Origin: Bacillota bacterium
Lineage (GTDB): Bacteria; Bacillota; UBA4882; UBA8346
DNA length: 41,449 nucleotides
Assembly (NCBI GenBank): GCA_023435565.1
Contig: JAEYRN010000098.1
Span: 1-41,449, forward strand
Direction of reading: 5' to 3'
The notes beneath the pieces were generated by a model that worked only from the letters and a program-made list of their open reading frames with translations, was not told the DNA's origin and did no database searches. The position numbers and the translations under genes were made by a program. Numbering within the stretch: the stretch's first letter is position 1; each line of letters opens with the position of its first letter. Shown piece by piece: positions 32,594 through 40,156 of this stretch.

Positions 32594-34561
32594 ATGAACC
32601 ATAAAACTTTGGAATTACTAGAGTTTTCAAAGATTAGAACGATGTTGGCCGAATGTGCCTTGAGCAAATTAGGGCGAAAAATGGCGGAGGATTTAACCCC
32701 CCGTACTAATTTAACCACTGTTGTTGAAATATTACGGGAAACATCCGAAGCAAGGCTGTTGTTAGAAGCAGCCGGGATGCCGCCGCTGCATGGATTGGCC
32801 GACTTGAGCGAAACTTTAGGAAAACTTAAAGCAGGTGGGGTTTTGGACCCATTATCATTACAGGCGGTTGGTGATTTTCTTCGGGGTTGCCGCCGTACCC
32901 GAGAATTCATGCAAAAACGGCTGGACCTAGCTCCAATGGTAGCAGTTTATTCTCATGGAATAACATCTTTTAAAGATTTGGAGGAAGAGATTGAACTTTG
33001 TATCATTGATGGAATAGTCTCCGATGAAGCCAGTTCGAATTTGCGTAAAATCCGAAAAGAAATTAAAAAGTTTCAGGATAAGATTAAAAATAAGTTGCAG
33101 CAACTGGTGGTATCACCCGAAGCTAAAACTTGGCTTCAAGAATCAGTAGTCAGTGTCAAGGATTCACGGCAGGTGTTAATGGTCAAAGCTGCCTATAAAC
33201 ACCAAGTACCGGGCATTGTACTGGGAAGCTCGGGTAGCGGTGGAACATTGTTCGTTGAACCGTTGGCGGTCCATCAGTTAAGTAATGAATTGAAAGTATT
33301 AGAAGGATCGGAACAAGAGGAAATCTATCGGATTTTGGCAGAATTAAGCGGAAAGGTGGGCGAGAGGGTTATCCAAATTGAAAGCAATTTAGAAATTATG
33401 GCACAATATGATCTGGCTTTCGCAAAAGCCAGATTCAGTCGCGCATATAATGGAGTAGCCCCAACCATTAATGAAAAAGGATATATTAAACTTATTAAAG
33501 CTAAACATCCACTTTTAGTGGAACAAGCGGTTCCTTTGGATTTTTATATTGGAACCGATTATCGCACCTTGGTAATTACCGGACCGAATACAGGCGGAAA
33601 AACAGTGGCCTTAAAAACTATTGGGCTATTAACAATTATGGCTCAAGCCGGATTGCATATCCCTGCAGCAACCGGATCTGAGATTGCTGTTTTTCGGGAA
33701 ATATTGGCCGACATAGGTGATGGACAGAATATTGCCCAATCGTTAAGTACTTTTTCAGCGCATATTACTAATATTATCGCCATTCTCAAGGATTGCAGCA
33801 GGCAGACTTTGACACTAATCGACGAAGTCGGCACCGGGACCGACCCGGCAGAAGGCGCCGCCTTAGCTATTGCCATCTTAGAATACTTACATGAAAGTGG
33901 AGGCGTGACTGTCGCTTCAACTCATTACCCTGAGATTAAACATTATGCTTGGCAAACACCTGGTTTTAAAAATGGTTGTATGGCTTTTGACCGGGAGAAT
34001 TTAAAACCGTTATATCAGCTAATCATCGGCCAGCCGGGCGAGAGCAATGCCTTATGGATCGCAGCTAAGTTAGGAATGCCCCAGAAGGTTTTGAAAAAAG
34101 CCGAAAGACAGCTTGCGGATTATAATCCTGAAAAAGCTTTAATTGCCGATAAACGATTAGTTAATGAACCGGAGCAAGTTACAATGATTAATAAATCTGA
34201 AGTAATCAAACCTGAACCGGAAGAGCTGTTAAAGCTTTCGACAGAGTCAAAGCAACAGCCCGAGAAGACTAAGCCAAATATCAAAATAGGCGATTTGGTC
34301 CGGATTCCTTTCTTGAATGAACAAGGCGTTGTCTGTTCCGCACCAGATTCAAAGGGTAAAATCAGAGTTCTAATCAAGGATAAAAAGATGGAGTTGCCTG
34401 TTAAGAGAGTGCAGTTGCATATCTCTGCTGAACAACTTTATCCGGAGAATTATGATTTAAATATTGTATTTTTGAGTAAAGATGAGCGCCGCCAAAAACA
34501 CCTAATGGAACGAAAATATACGCCGGGAGCCATGCGGAATGTCTCGGACGATGAGCAATAA
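32594..34561 (+). CDS. mutS2: MutS2 family ATPase lacking the Smr domain
   Basis: MutS2 suppresses recombination or rescues collided ribosomes depending on species. This protein has the MutS2 N-terminal start HKTLELLEFSKIRTMLAE, core domains, Walker A GPNTGGKT at 330-337, Walker B TLIDEVGTGTDPAEGA (about 408-423) and the signature STHYPEIKHYAW. It is 655 residues, against about 780 for typical MutS2. After the ATPase comes a shortened linker and a small beta domain (IGDLVRIPFLNEQGVV, about 573-588), but the stop precedes any Smr nuclease domain, and no Smr-like frame is visible downstream. The ATG follows GAGAGGG. Its leader carries the attenuator described separately. Confidence 0.92.
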   Translation: MNHKTLELLEFSKIRTMLAECALSKLGRKMAEDLTPRTNLTTVVEILRETSEARLLLEAAGMPPLHGLADLSETLGKLKAGGVLDPLSLQAVGDFLRGCRRTREFMQKRLDLAPMVAVYSHGITSFKDLEEEIELCIIDGIVSDEASSNLRKIRKEIKKFQDKIKNKLQQLVVSPEAKTWLQESVVSVKDSRQVLMVKAAYKHQVPGIVLGSSGSGGTLFVEPLAVHQLSNELKVLEGSEQEEIYRILAELSGKVGERVIQIESNLEIMAQYDLAFAKARFSRAYNGVAPTINEKGYIKLIKAKHPLLVEQAVPLDFYIGTDYRTLVITGPNTGGKTVALKTIGLLTIMAQAGLHIPAATGSEIAVFREILADIGDGQNIAQSLSTFSAHITNIIAILKDCSRQTLTLIDEVGTGTDPAEGAALAIAILEYLHESGGVTVASTHYPEIKHYAWQTPGFKNGCMAFDRENLKPLYQLIIGQPGESNALWIAAKLGMPQKVLKKAERQLADYNPEKALIADKRLVNEPEQVTMINKSEVIKPEPEELLKLSTESKQQPEKTKPNIKIGDLVRIPFLNEQGVVCSAPDSKGKIRVLIKDKKMELPVKRVQLHISAEQLYPENYDLNIVFLSKDERRQKHLMERKYTPGAMRNVSDDEQ

Positions 34562-34637
34562 TAAAAGGCGTGCGGTACAAGGCATAAGCGTTGCAAGTTG
34601 AGTTTTGTAGCCGAATGGGCTATGTTCCTCAGTATTA

Positions 34638-34667
34638 ATTGTTTACCTAATCATTGTTTACCTAATC
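34638..34667 (+). repeat. Perfect tandem 15-bp repeat upstream of the riboswitch promoter
   Basis: Two adjacent identical copies of ATTGTTTACCTAATC (34638-34652 and 34653-34667) end three bases before the -35 box. Such placement fits an activator or repressor site, though slippage duplication is possible. The remaining sequence back to the mutS2 stop shows nothing else. Confidence 0.85.
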
Positions 34668-34670
34668 AGA

Positions 34671-34699
34671 TTGACATATTAGGATGATTTTGCTAATAT
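34671..34699 (+). promoter_or_regulatory. Sigma-A promoter of the riboswitch-GNAT-dapA operon
   Basis: A perfect -35 TTGACA (34671-34676), 17 bases and an extended -10 TGcTAATAT (34691-34699) place the transcript start near 34706, about 65 bases before the aptamer. Confidence 0.8.
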
Positions 34700-34772
34700 A
34701 GTAACAATAATTGCATCAAAGTATTGGAAGTGTTTTACTGAAAACTGTTTACTGATAATTGTCAACTACAAA

Positions 34773-34874
34773 GTGAGAGTGCATCTAGGGATCCACCGTT
34801 AGGAACGGACCGAGCGATGCAAAGCGGTATAACCGTTACACCCTTGGGGAAAAAGCCCGAGGAAGGAGTCTCAC
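34773..34874 (+). ncRNA. ykkC-family riboswitch aptamer
   Basis: The segment carries the ykkC hallmarks in order: CTAGGGATCC (34785-34794), a hairpin CCGTT-AGG-AACGG (34796-34808), GGACCGAG (34807-34814), ACACC (34838-34842) and GGGGAAAAAGCCCG (34846-34859). It is closed by GTGAGA (34773-34778) pairing with TCTCAC (34869-34874), with an inner helix TGCATC (34780-34785) / GATGCA (34816-34821). Members of this class sense guanidine (subtype 1) or ppGpp, PRPP or nucleoside diphosphates (subtype 2). The GACCGAGCG form and the amino-acid-type genes downstream lean to subtype 2, perhaps ppGpp, but the ligand cannot be settled by eye. Confidence 0.82.
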
Positions 34875-34896
34875 GACTCTTTCTGACGGGTTTTTT
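34855..34896 (+). terminator. Riboswitch expression-platform terminator
   Basis: GCCCGAGGAAGGAGTC (34855-34870) pairs, with two wobbles and a small internal loop, with GACTCTTTCTGACGGG (34875-34890), followed by TTTTTT. It uses the aptamer's conserved GCCC and the 3' strand of the closing stem, so aptamer and terminator cannot form together: ligand binding should allow read-through. Confidence 0.85.
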
Positions 34897-34927
34897 ATTA
34901 TCTTTTCGAAAGGAGGTTTTTTCACTA

Positions 34928-35470
34928 ATGCCTATTATCATTGGGGAAGGGATTATTTTACGGGAATATCGAAAGGAGGATTTGAAAGATATCCGAGAAT
35001 GGGTCAATGATCCGGTGGTTGTAGAGTATCTTTCGGATATTTTTCTTTACCCTCATACCTTAACCCAGACGGAAAATTGGTTAAGTGCGCAGCAAGATGG
35101 GAAAGGGAATAAAGGATTTGTAATTGCCCATAAGAATAGTCAAGAGTATATTGGCCAAATTGATTTCATTGAAATAGATTGGCGGAACCGAGTTGGAGAA
35201 ATAGGAATCGTGATCGGAGCAGCAGGAAACCGAGGACAAGGTTTTGGAAGAGAAGCGATCCAACTATTGCAACAGTTTGCTTTTGACACTTTAAACCTGA
35301 ATAAAATTGAGCTAAAGGTCCACGATTATAATGAACGGGCCTACCGTTGTTACCTGAAATGTGGTTTTCGTGAAGAAGGACGCCTTAGGGAGCGTTTCTT
35401 CAAGCAAGGACGCTATACTGATTATATCCAGATGGGGATTTTAAAGCGAGAATATGAGGAGGGAAAGTAA
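34928..35470 (+). CDS. GNAT acetyltransferase, RimJ/RimL/SpeG-like
   Basis: A 180-residue acetyl-CoA-dependent N-acetyltransferase. It starts IILREYRKEDLKDIREWVND, as RimJ/RimL relatives do, and has the acetyl-CoA pyrophosphate loop RGQGFGREAIQLL (about 100-112) and the C-terminal LNKIELKVHDYNERAYRCYLKCGFREEGRLRE region. The substrate is unknown; ribosomal protein N-termini, polyamines, antibiotics or amino-sugars are possible. The frame is open through the riboswitch, but AAGGAGG (34910-34916) points to the ATG at 34928, after the terminator. The dapA start codon follows its stop directly, so they are coupled. Confidence 0.88.
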   Translation: MPIIIGEGIILREYRKEDLKDIREWVNDPVVVEYLSDIFLYPHTLTQTENWLSAQQDGKGNKGFVIAHKNSQEYIGQIDFIEIDWRNRVGEIGIVIGAAGNRGQGFGREAIQLLQQFAFDTLNLNKIELKVHDYNERAYRCYLKCGFREEGRLRERFFKQGRYTDYIQMGILKREYEEGK

Positions 35471-36328
35471 TTGCTGCAAGGAGTTTGGTTACCGATTATC
35501 ACACCATTTCGAGATGATGAAGTAGACTATGATTCCTATCAAAAACTAATTGAACATTATTTGAAACGGGGGATTAGTGGTTTGATTCCCTTAGGAACTA
35601 CCGGTGAAAGCCCGACCGTTTCCGAAGCCGAGTTTGAGACTATTACATCTAAAACCATCGAGTTTGTGAATGGCCGGGTCCCGATTTTCATTGGTGTTGG
35701 TGGGAACTGCACCAAAAAAGTGGTTCAACAGATTCGAATAGTTGAAAAATATAAAATTGACGGTATTTTATCTGTTTGTCCTTATTACAATCGTCCCGAT
35801 CAAAATGGTATTTATCAACACTTTCGGCAGCTTTCAGAAGCTACAAGCTTAAAAATTGTTATCTATAATATTCCTTATCGGACTGGCAGAAATGTTGAAA
35901 ACGATACTCTCCGAAAATTGGCGGAGTTAAAAAATATTATCGGGCTTAAAGATTCCTGTGGGGATATCCGACAAAGCATGGATTTACTCTTGGACCATCC
36001 GGAAGGTTTTTCGATTCTTACCGGAGAGGATATTCTGTATTATCCTACTCTTGCTTTGGGTGGAAATGGGGGTATTCTGGCAGCCGCACATCTAAAGACT
36101 AATGAATATGTCGATATATATAATTTGGTTAAAAATAATGATCATCAAACTGCTCTTGAAAAATGGAGACCATTGACTAAAATCATTCCATTATTATTCA
36201 AAGAACCTAATCCAGCGCCGGTAAAGTACTGTTTGCAGAAGTTAGGAATGATCACATCCTCTGAGATTAGGCTACCGTTGACGCAAATTTCAAGTGAATT
36301 GGCAAAGGAATTGGATGGGATAGGGTGA
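35471..36328 (+). CDS. dapA: Dihydrodipicolinate synthase family protein
   Basis: DapA condenses pyruvate with aspartate semialdehyde, the branch point to lysine, diaminopimelate and, in spore formers, dipicolinate. The 285-residue protein keeps the Schiff-base Lys160 in IIGLKDS, Tyr132 in IYNIPYRTG, the substrate-binding Arg137, and Thr43-Thr44 in PLGTTGESPTVSEAE, each one residue off the E. coli numbering. This favours true DapA over sialate or keto-deoxy-sugar lyases, though Tyr136 stands where Gly or Ser is usual. The TTG start lies directly after the GNAT stop with GAGGAGGG upstream. No other lysine gene is adjacent. Confidence 0.85.
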   Translation: MLQGVWLPIITPFRDDEVDYDSYQKLIEHYLKRGISGLIPLGTTGESPTVSEAEFETITSKTIEFVNGRVPIFIGVGGNCTKKVVQQIRIVEKYKIDGILSVCPYYNRPDQNGIYQHFRQLSEATSLKIVIYNIPYRTGRNVENDTLRKLAELKNIIGLKDSCGDIRQSMDLLLDHPEGFSILTGEDILYYPTLALGGNGGILAAAHLKTNEYVDIYNLVKNNDHQTALEKWRPLTKIIPLLFKEPNPAPVKYCLQKLGMITSSEIRLPLTQISSELAKELDGIG

Positions 36329-36366
36329 ATAATATACCGAAAGCTTCAATTTAAGGGGGGTCCTTC

Positions 36367-37416
36367 ATGGCAGAAGATAAACTAATTAAAATTGGAATGG
36401 TCGGCTGTGGAGGTCATTCCCATACCCATGCCAATGCTGCCCAAAAGATTCCGGGGATTTTAATCACATCTTGTTGCGATATAATTGAAGAACGGGCTAA
36501 AAGTTGGGCAAAACGGTATAATTGTGAAGCTCATTACACTGATATCAAATCAATGCTAAATGAAGAGGACTTAGATGCAGTAATTTTTTGTACTTGGCCG
36601 AAACAACATCTGGAACAGATTGAGAAGTGTCTATCAATGGGAATCAAGAACATTCTCTGTGAAAAGTCGTTAGCCTTATCCGGGGCAGAAGCAAAAGCAA
36701 TTTTTGATTTGGTAAAAAAAGAGAATGCCTTCTTAATGGAAGCTTTTAAGTACCGGCACCATCCTGCTATCCGTAAACTGGAAAAGATTTTGTCATACCA
36801 GGATATCGGACCGATAGACAGTATTAGAGCGGTGTTCAGTAATTACGAGCCTGGGGATGGAGCGAGCCCCGGTTCCGAGCTTGACTGGAGGTACAAGAAA
36901 GAGTGTGGCGGCGGAGTTCCCTATGATTGGATGAGTTATCTGGTCAATGGCTGTAATCATTTTAGCGGAGGTTTTCCAAAAAGAGTTTTCGCCACTGGCA
37001 ATGTGAGTGAAAAATATGGCGTAATCAACCGGATTCATGGGATGATTGAATATAGTAACGGAGTTGTAGGGAGTATCGAGAGCAGTAAATATGCTAATTT
37101 CAGCGAAGACCTGGAAATTGTTTGCGCTAATGGGCGTTTAAAACTGCCGATAGCCTGGGGAATTTATGGTGAGGTCACAATTACTCTACAACACCGAAAA
37201 CAAGAATGGGGTTATATTTTAAACGATACTTATCAGATAGAGGAAGCCGACGCTTTTGAATTGCAACTCCGTAATTTTGCCGAAGTAATCCGGGGTAAAG
37301 AGGAGCCGGTAATGCCACTTGCTCAGTCGGTAATAAATGTTTGTACAATTGAAGCTTTAGTGACAAGTGTGTTGGAGCAGCGTATCCTAACCTTAGAGTT
37401 GCCGGAATTTGCATAG
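36367..37416 (+). CDS. Gfo/Idh/MocA family oxidoreductase
   Basis: A 349-residue NAD(P)-dependent dehydrogenase with an N-terminal Rossmann domain (IGMVGCGGHSH, 9-19) and the family's catalytic EKSLA motif with Lys100. The C-terminal domain shows GGGVPYDWMSYLVNGCNHF (about 179-197), where the His and Asp usually bind substrate. Members act on sugars, inositols and related polyols, or on aldehydes; the substrate here cannot be named. GGGG precedes the ATG. It is the third gene of the riboswitch operon, in which dapA provides an aldehyde-consuming step. Confidence 0.87.
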   Translation: MAEDKLIKIGMVGCGGHSHTHANAAQKIPGILITSCCDIIEERAKSWAKRYNCEAHYTDIKSMLNEEDLDAVIFCTWPKQHLEQIEKCLSMGIKNILCEKSLALSGAEAKAIFDLVKKENAFLMEAFKYRHHPAIRKLEKILSYQDIGPIDSIRAVFSNYEPGDGASPGSELDWRYKKECGGGVPYDWMSYLVNGCNHFSGGFPKRVFATGNVSEKYGVINRIHGMIEYSNGVVGSIESSKYANFSEDLEIVCANGRLKLPIAWGIYGEVTITLQHRKQEWGYILNDTYQIEEADAFELQLRNFAEVIRGKEEPVMPLAQSVINVCTIEALVTSVLEQRILTLELPEFA

Positions 37417-37461
37417 CTCCTCTTTTAAATATTAAATTTAAAAAAAATAATGAGGGTATAA

Positions 37462-38355
37462 ATGAAAGAAATACATTATCGAAAAATCGATGCCTTTGCC
37501 GTAGATCGATCATCCGGTAATCCAGCCGGAGTAGTCCATCTTAATAAAGGCCAAGCCTTAACCGAAACTGAAATGCAAGAAATCGCTAAAGGACAAAAAG
37601 GAATAGTCAGTGAGGTGGTTTTTTGTACCCCGTTAGATACTGACCTTTATGAGCTCAAATACTATTCATCCGAATGTGAAGTTGAGTTCTGCGGACACGC
37701 TACGATAGCCTGTATGTATGATCTGATTAAAAATGAACCGGCAGTATCGAATCGGAAGTCTGTGATGATCCGAACCTGTAAAGGGGACCTCCCGGTTATT
37801 AATGATATCAGTAATTCGGATTCGGTTTTTATTACAGCCCCGGTTCCCGAATATCTTTCATGCAGTCTGTCGAAGGCTGAAATTGCCCAAAACTTAAATA
37901 TTAACGATGATTCCATTGCTAATAATTTTCAATTAGCTTTAATTAACGGAGGGCTAAGAACTTTACTGGTTCCAATATCTTCATTAAATCGGATTATAAA
38001 TATTCGACCGGATCAAATATCCCTGGAATGTTTTTGCAGGAATAACAATTTTGATATAATCTTAGTTTTCAGTACCGAAGTCTTTAATAAAGTAAATGCC
38101 TTTAGAACTAGAGTGTTTGCTCCCAAGTACGGTTATTTGGAAGATCCGGCCACCGGTTCCGGTAACTCCGCATTTGGCTATTATCTTCTTCAAAAGAAAC
38201 TTTGGGATGGTGAAATAATCTCAATAGAACAAGGCCCAAGCGTTGAATACCCTAATATGGTAAAATTGAAAACAGTCTCTAGCGACGTAACTCAACGGGT
38301 TTTATTCGGCGGTAATGGAATTGTGAAGTATATTGAGAAAATTGAGCTTGCTTAG
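37462..38355 (+). CDS. PhzF family epimerase/isomerase
   Basis: This 297-residue protein has the two-domain diaminopimelate-epimerase-like fold of the PhzF family, which works without cofactor on small acids. GNPAGVV (19-25), a catalytic Glu51 in SEVVFC, the ECEVEFCGHATIA segment (about 71-83) and EDPATGSGNSAFGYYLL (about 228-244) are diagnostic. True DAP epimerase uses two Cys; here the Cys at 77 is present but the second pair is replaced by DPATGSGN, so PhzF is the better call. An AGGGT site precedes the ATG. Function in the operon is unknown; isomerisation of a product of the DapA or Gfo/Idh step is conceivable. Confidence 0.88.
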   Translation: MKEIHYRKIDAFAVDRSSGNPAGVVHLNKGQALTETEMQEIAKGQKGIVSEVVFCTPLDTDLYELKYYSSECEVEFCGHATIACMYDLIKNEPAVSNRKSVMIRTCKGDLPVINDISNSDSVFITAPVPEYLSCSLSKAEIAQNLNINDDSIANNFQLALINGGLRTLLVPISSLNRIINIRPDQISLECFCRNNNFDIILVFSTEVFNKVNAFRTRVFAPKYGYLEDPATGSGNSAFGYYLLQKKLWDGEIISIEQGPSVEYPNMVKLKTVSSDVTQRVLFGGNGIVKYIEKIELA

Positions 38356-38387
38356 TATCGCGAAATAATAAAGGAGTTAAAGTCCTA

Positions 38388-38453
38388 ATGTCAAATACGG
38401 ATAAAAATATGATAAATCGGAAAATTAGGAGCCAATATGAGTGGAGAGGTTAA
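38388..38453 (+). CDS. Possible 21-residue leader ORF before the HAD gene
   Basis: An ATG at 38388, eleven bases after AAGGAG (38371-38376), opens a 21-codon frame (MSNTDKNMINRKIRSQYEWR...) that ends 17 bases inside the HAD gene in another frame. The arrangement could couple translation of the HAD gene. There is no recognisable domain, and chance is possible. Confidence 0.3.
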   Translation: MSNTDKNMINRKIRSQYEWRG

Positions 38454-39063
38454 AGGAGTCATTTTCGATTATGGCGGAGTAATCAGTTACCCCCAAAATA
38501 AAGACTGCATAAAATTAATGCTTCGGTTATTAAATTGTAACGATCCTGAGTTGTTTGATAATCTTTACTATAAATATAGACATGAATATGATTTGGGAAT
38601 TTTTGGCGGTACTATGTATTGGACTAAGATTATCAACCATTTTGGTCTAGAACCCAGCGACGGCTTGATCAAGGAATTGCATAAACAAGATGTATTAAGC
38701 TGGACGGAGATTAATCAGGAGATTTTAAAATGCATTTCCGACCTTCGCGATAAAAAAATAAAACTGGCTATTTTATCTAATATGCCTCCTGATATTTTAG
38801 AAGATATTCGCCACAAACTTGGATGGCTGGACCAATTTGACATATGCGTATTTTCTTGTGAAATTGGAAAAGTCAAGCCAAATCCTGATATTTATCATTA
38901 TTGTCTGAATCAAATGGGATTAATGCCTAATGAAGCGGTGTTTATTGATGATACATTTAAAAATATTACCGGTGCGGATAATGTTGGCCTTAATACCATC
39001 TGGTATCAAAACTATGAAGAATTTATACTGTCTTTGGACCATTTTTTAAGGTTGACTGCATAG
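38437..39063 (+). CDS. HAD superfamily hydrolase, subfamily IA
   Basis: A 208-residue cytoplasmic phosphatase-like protein. Motif I is VIFDYGGVIS with nucleophile Asp11; the second Asp of the usual DxD is Gly13, as in the YihX-like group. Motif II is ILSNM (112-116), motif III the Lys in GKVKPNP (144-150) and motif IV FIDDTFKN (about 169-176). A helical cap (about 20-85) is inserted after motif I. TTAGGAG precedes the ATG. It is the last gene of the riboswitch-controlled operon and may remove phosphate from a pathway intermediate. Confidence 0.87.
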   Translation: MSGEVKGVIFDYGGVISYPQNKDCIKLMLRLLNCNDPELFDNLYYKYRHEYDLGIFGGTMYWTKIINHFGLEPSDGLIKELHKQDVLSWTEINQEILKCISDLRDKKIKLAILSNMPPDILEDIRHKLGWLDQFDICVFSCEIGKVKPNPDIYHYCLNQMGLMPNEAVFIDDTFKNITGADNVGLNTIWYQNYEEFILSLDHFLRLTA

Positions 39064-39173
39064 GGCGTTGAACAACTACTCTAGTATTATCGTATAACCA
39101 ATATATGAAATATGCTTTGAAAAAGGATTTTTATAGGAATAATCGAATAGAAATAGAAGTGATTTTGTAATTT

Positions 39174-39203
39174 TTGATAATTATCTTTGGTTTAGGTTAT
39201 ACT
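39174..39203 (+). promoter_or_regulatory. Sigma-A promoter of the beta-barrel protein gene
   Basis: TTGATA (39174-39179), an 18-base spacer and TATACT (39198-39203) lie 57 bases before the start codon. The rest of the 196-base gap shows no terminator for the HAD gene. Confidence 0.7.
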
Positions 39204-39259
39204 ATTTTGGATTCATCTTATAAGAAATTACTAGTATTTAAGTAAAGGAGAGTAAACTT

Positions 39260-39778
39260 ATGAAAAAGATGTTTATTGTTTTATTTGTTGTTTCAGCATT
39301 ATTTTCTACATCACTTGTCGCATTTGGTCTAAACTCCCCATCGGTATCAAAAGGAGGCGGAGTCATCACCGGAATGTTCGTCACTGAGGACATTGGTTTA
39401 TTACTCGGACTTGAGTACGGTTTGTCAGAGAAGTTTGCTGTTTCCGGTAGAGTCGGTTTGGACGATGACTTTGACTATACCAAGCTTGCTGTGAAGTATG
39501 AAGTTTCTCCCACTTTTGCGATACTCGGCGGTATTATTGAATATGGCTCTGAGGATAGTGATCCCTATTTTGGTATTAATGGAGCTATATCCTTTGATAG
39601 AGATTTTATGGGTATCCTTGAAGTCGGCGTCATTCTTAGTGACGATCCGGAAGGCGTTTATGAAGCGGGAATTAAATATAAACTCAACAAACAAATTGAT
39701 ATCCGTGGCGGAGTTCTGGGTTCGACCTATGACGGTTCGGAGACCGCATTTGAGTTAGGCGCTGGATATTCGTTTTAA
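39260..39778 (+). CDS. Secreted beta-barrel-like protein, possible outer membrane protein
   Basis: The 172-residue precursor starts with a Sec signal peptide (MKKMFIVLFVVSALFSTSLVAFG) and no lipobox. The mature part consists of about eight short amphipathic strands separated by acidic turns, such as FAVSGRVGLDDD, YTKLAVKYEVS, TFAILGGIIEYGS, YFGINGAISFDR, GVYEAGIKYKLN and IDIRGGVLGSTYD, and ends in FELGAGYSF. An aromatic C-terminal Phe with alternating hydrophobics is the signal for BAM-dependent outer membrane proteins. This suggests an eight-stranded outer membrane barrel, which would need a two-membrane cell. AAAGGAGAG precedes the ATG. No homologue was recognised by sequence. Confidence 0.7.
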   Translation: MKKMFIVLFVVSALFSTSLVAFGLNSPSVSKGGGVITGMFVTEDIGLLLGLEYGLSEKFAVSGRVGLDDDFDYTKLAVKYEVSPTFAILGGIIEYGSEDSDPYFGINGAISFDRDFMGILEVGVILSDDPEGVYEAGIKYKLNKQIDIRGGVLGSTYDGSETAFELGAGYSF

Positions 39779-39782
39779 ATAC

Positions 39783-39817
39783 AAAACCCTTGAGATTATC
39801 TAGTCTCAAGGGTTTTT
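39783..39817. terminator. Strong bidirectional terminator
   Basis: A perfect 13-bp stem (AAAACCCTTGAGA 39783-39795 / TCTCAAGGGTTTT 39804-39816) has T-rich tails on both strands. It can end the barrel-protein transcript on + and the small membrane peptide transcript on -. Confidence 0.9.
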
Positions 39818-39915
39818 ATACCCATTGCTATTGTTGGTAAAAAGTTATTGGACCAAATATTATTAAAACTATCGAATCTGATAATTTATTTATTAAAAAA
39901 TATCAATTATTTTTT

Positions 39916-40080
39916 TCAATCCTTAATAATTGATTTTACTTTATCCACCGATTTTTTGTAAGTTTTAAATATTTTTCGTTCTGTTCTATTATTAAACTTA
40001 ATGTATCCTTCATTTACGCCCCATATTACTAATCCTGCTAAAATAACCAAGATTAAGATTAACATGGTACTTTTCTTCAT
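39916..40080 (-). CDS. Small single-pass membrane peptide (54 residues)
   Basis: Read on the - strand, this frame gives MKKSTMLILILVILAGLVIW at the N-terminus, a single membrane helix (about 5-21), followed by a basic tail ending KSVDKVKSIIKD. A perfect AAGGAGG lies seven bases before the ATG, which together with the coding-like composition makes it a likely real gene. It follows sdaA by 76 bases on the same strand and is closed by the shared terminator. It resembles membrane-anchored small proteins in general; no family was recognised. The slightly earlier ATG at 40085 reads ATG-GGA-TGA and stops at once. Confidence 0.6.
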   Translation of the reverse strand: MKKSTMLILILVILAGLVIWGVNEGYIKFNNRTERKIFKTYKKSVDKVKSIIKD

Positions 40081-40156
40081 CCCATTACCTCCTTGATATT
40101 AAAAAAATTATAGCATTAGTATAACAATAAATATAAAACTAATCAAATATATCAAA

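Noticed and set aside
34773..34874. Lysine riboswitch before dapA
   Set aside because: The conserved segments are those of the ykkC family, not the lysine aptamer, although dapA would be a natural lysine target.
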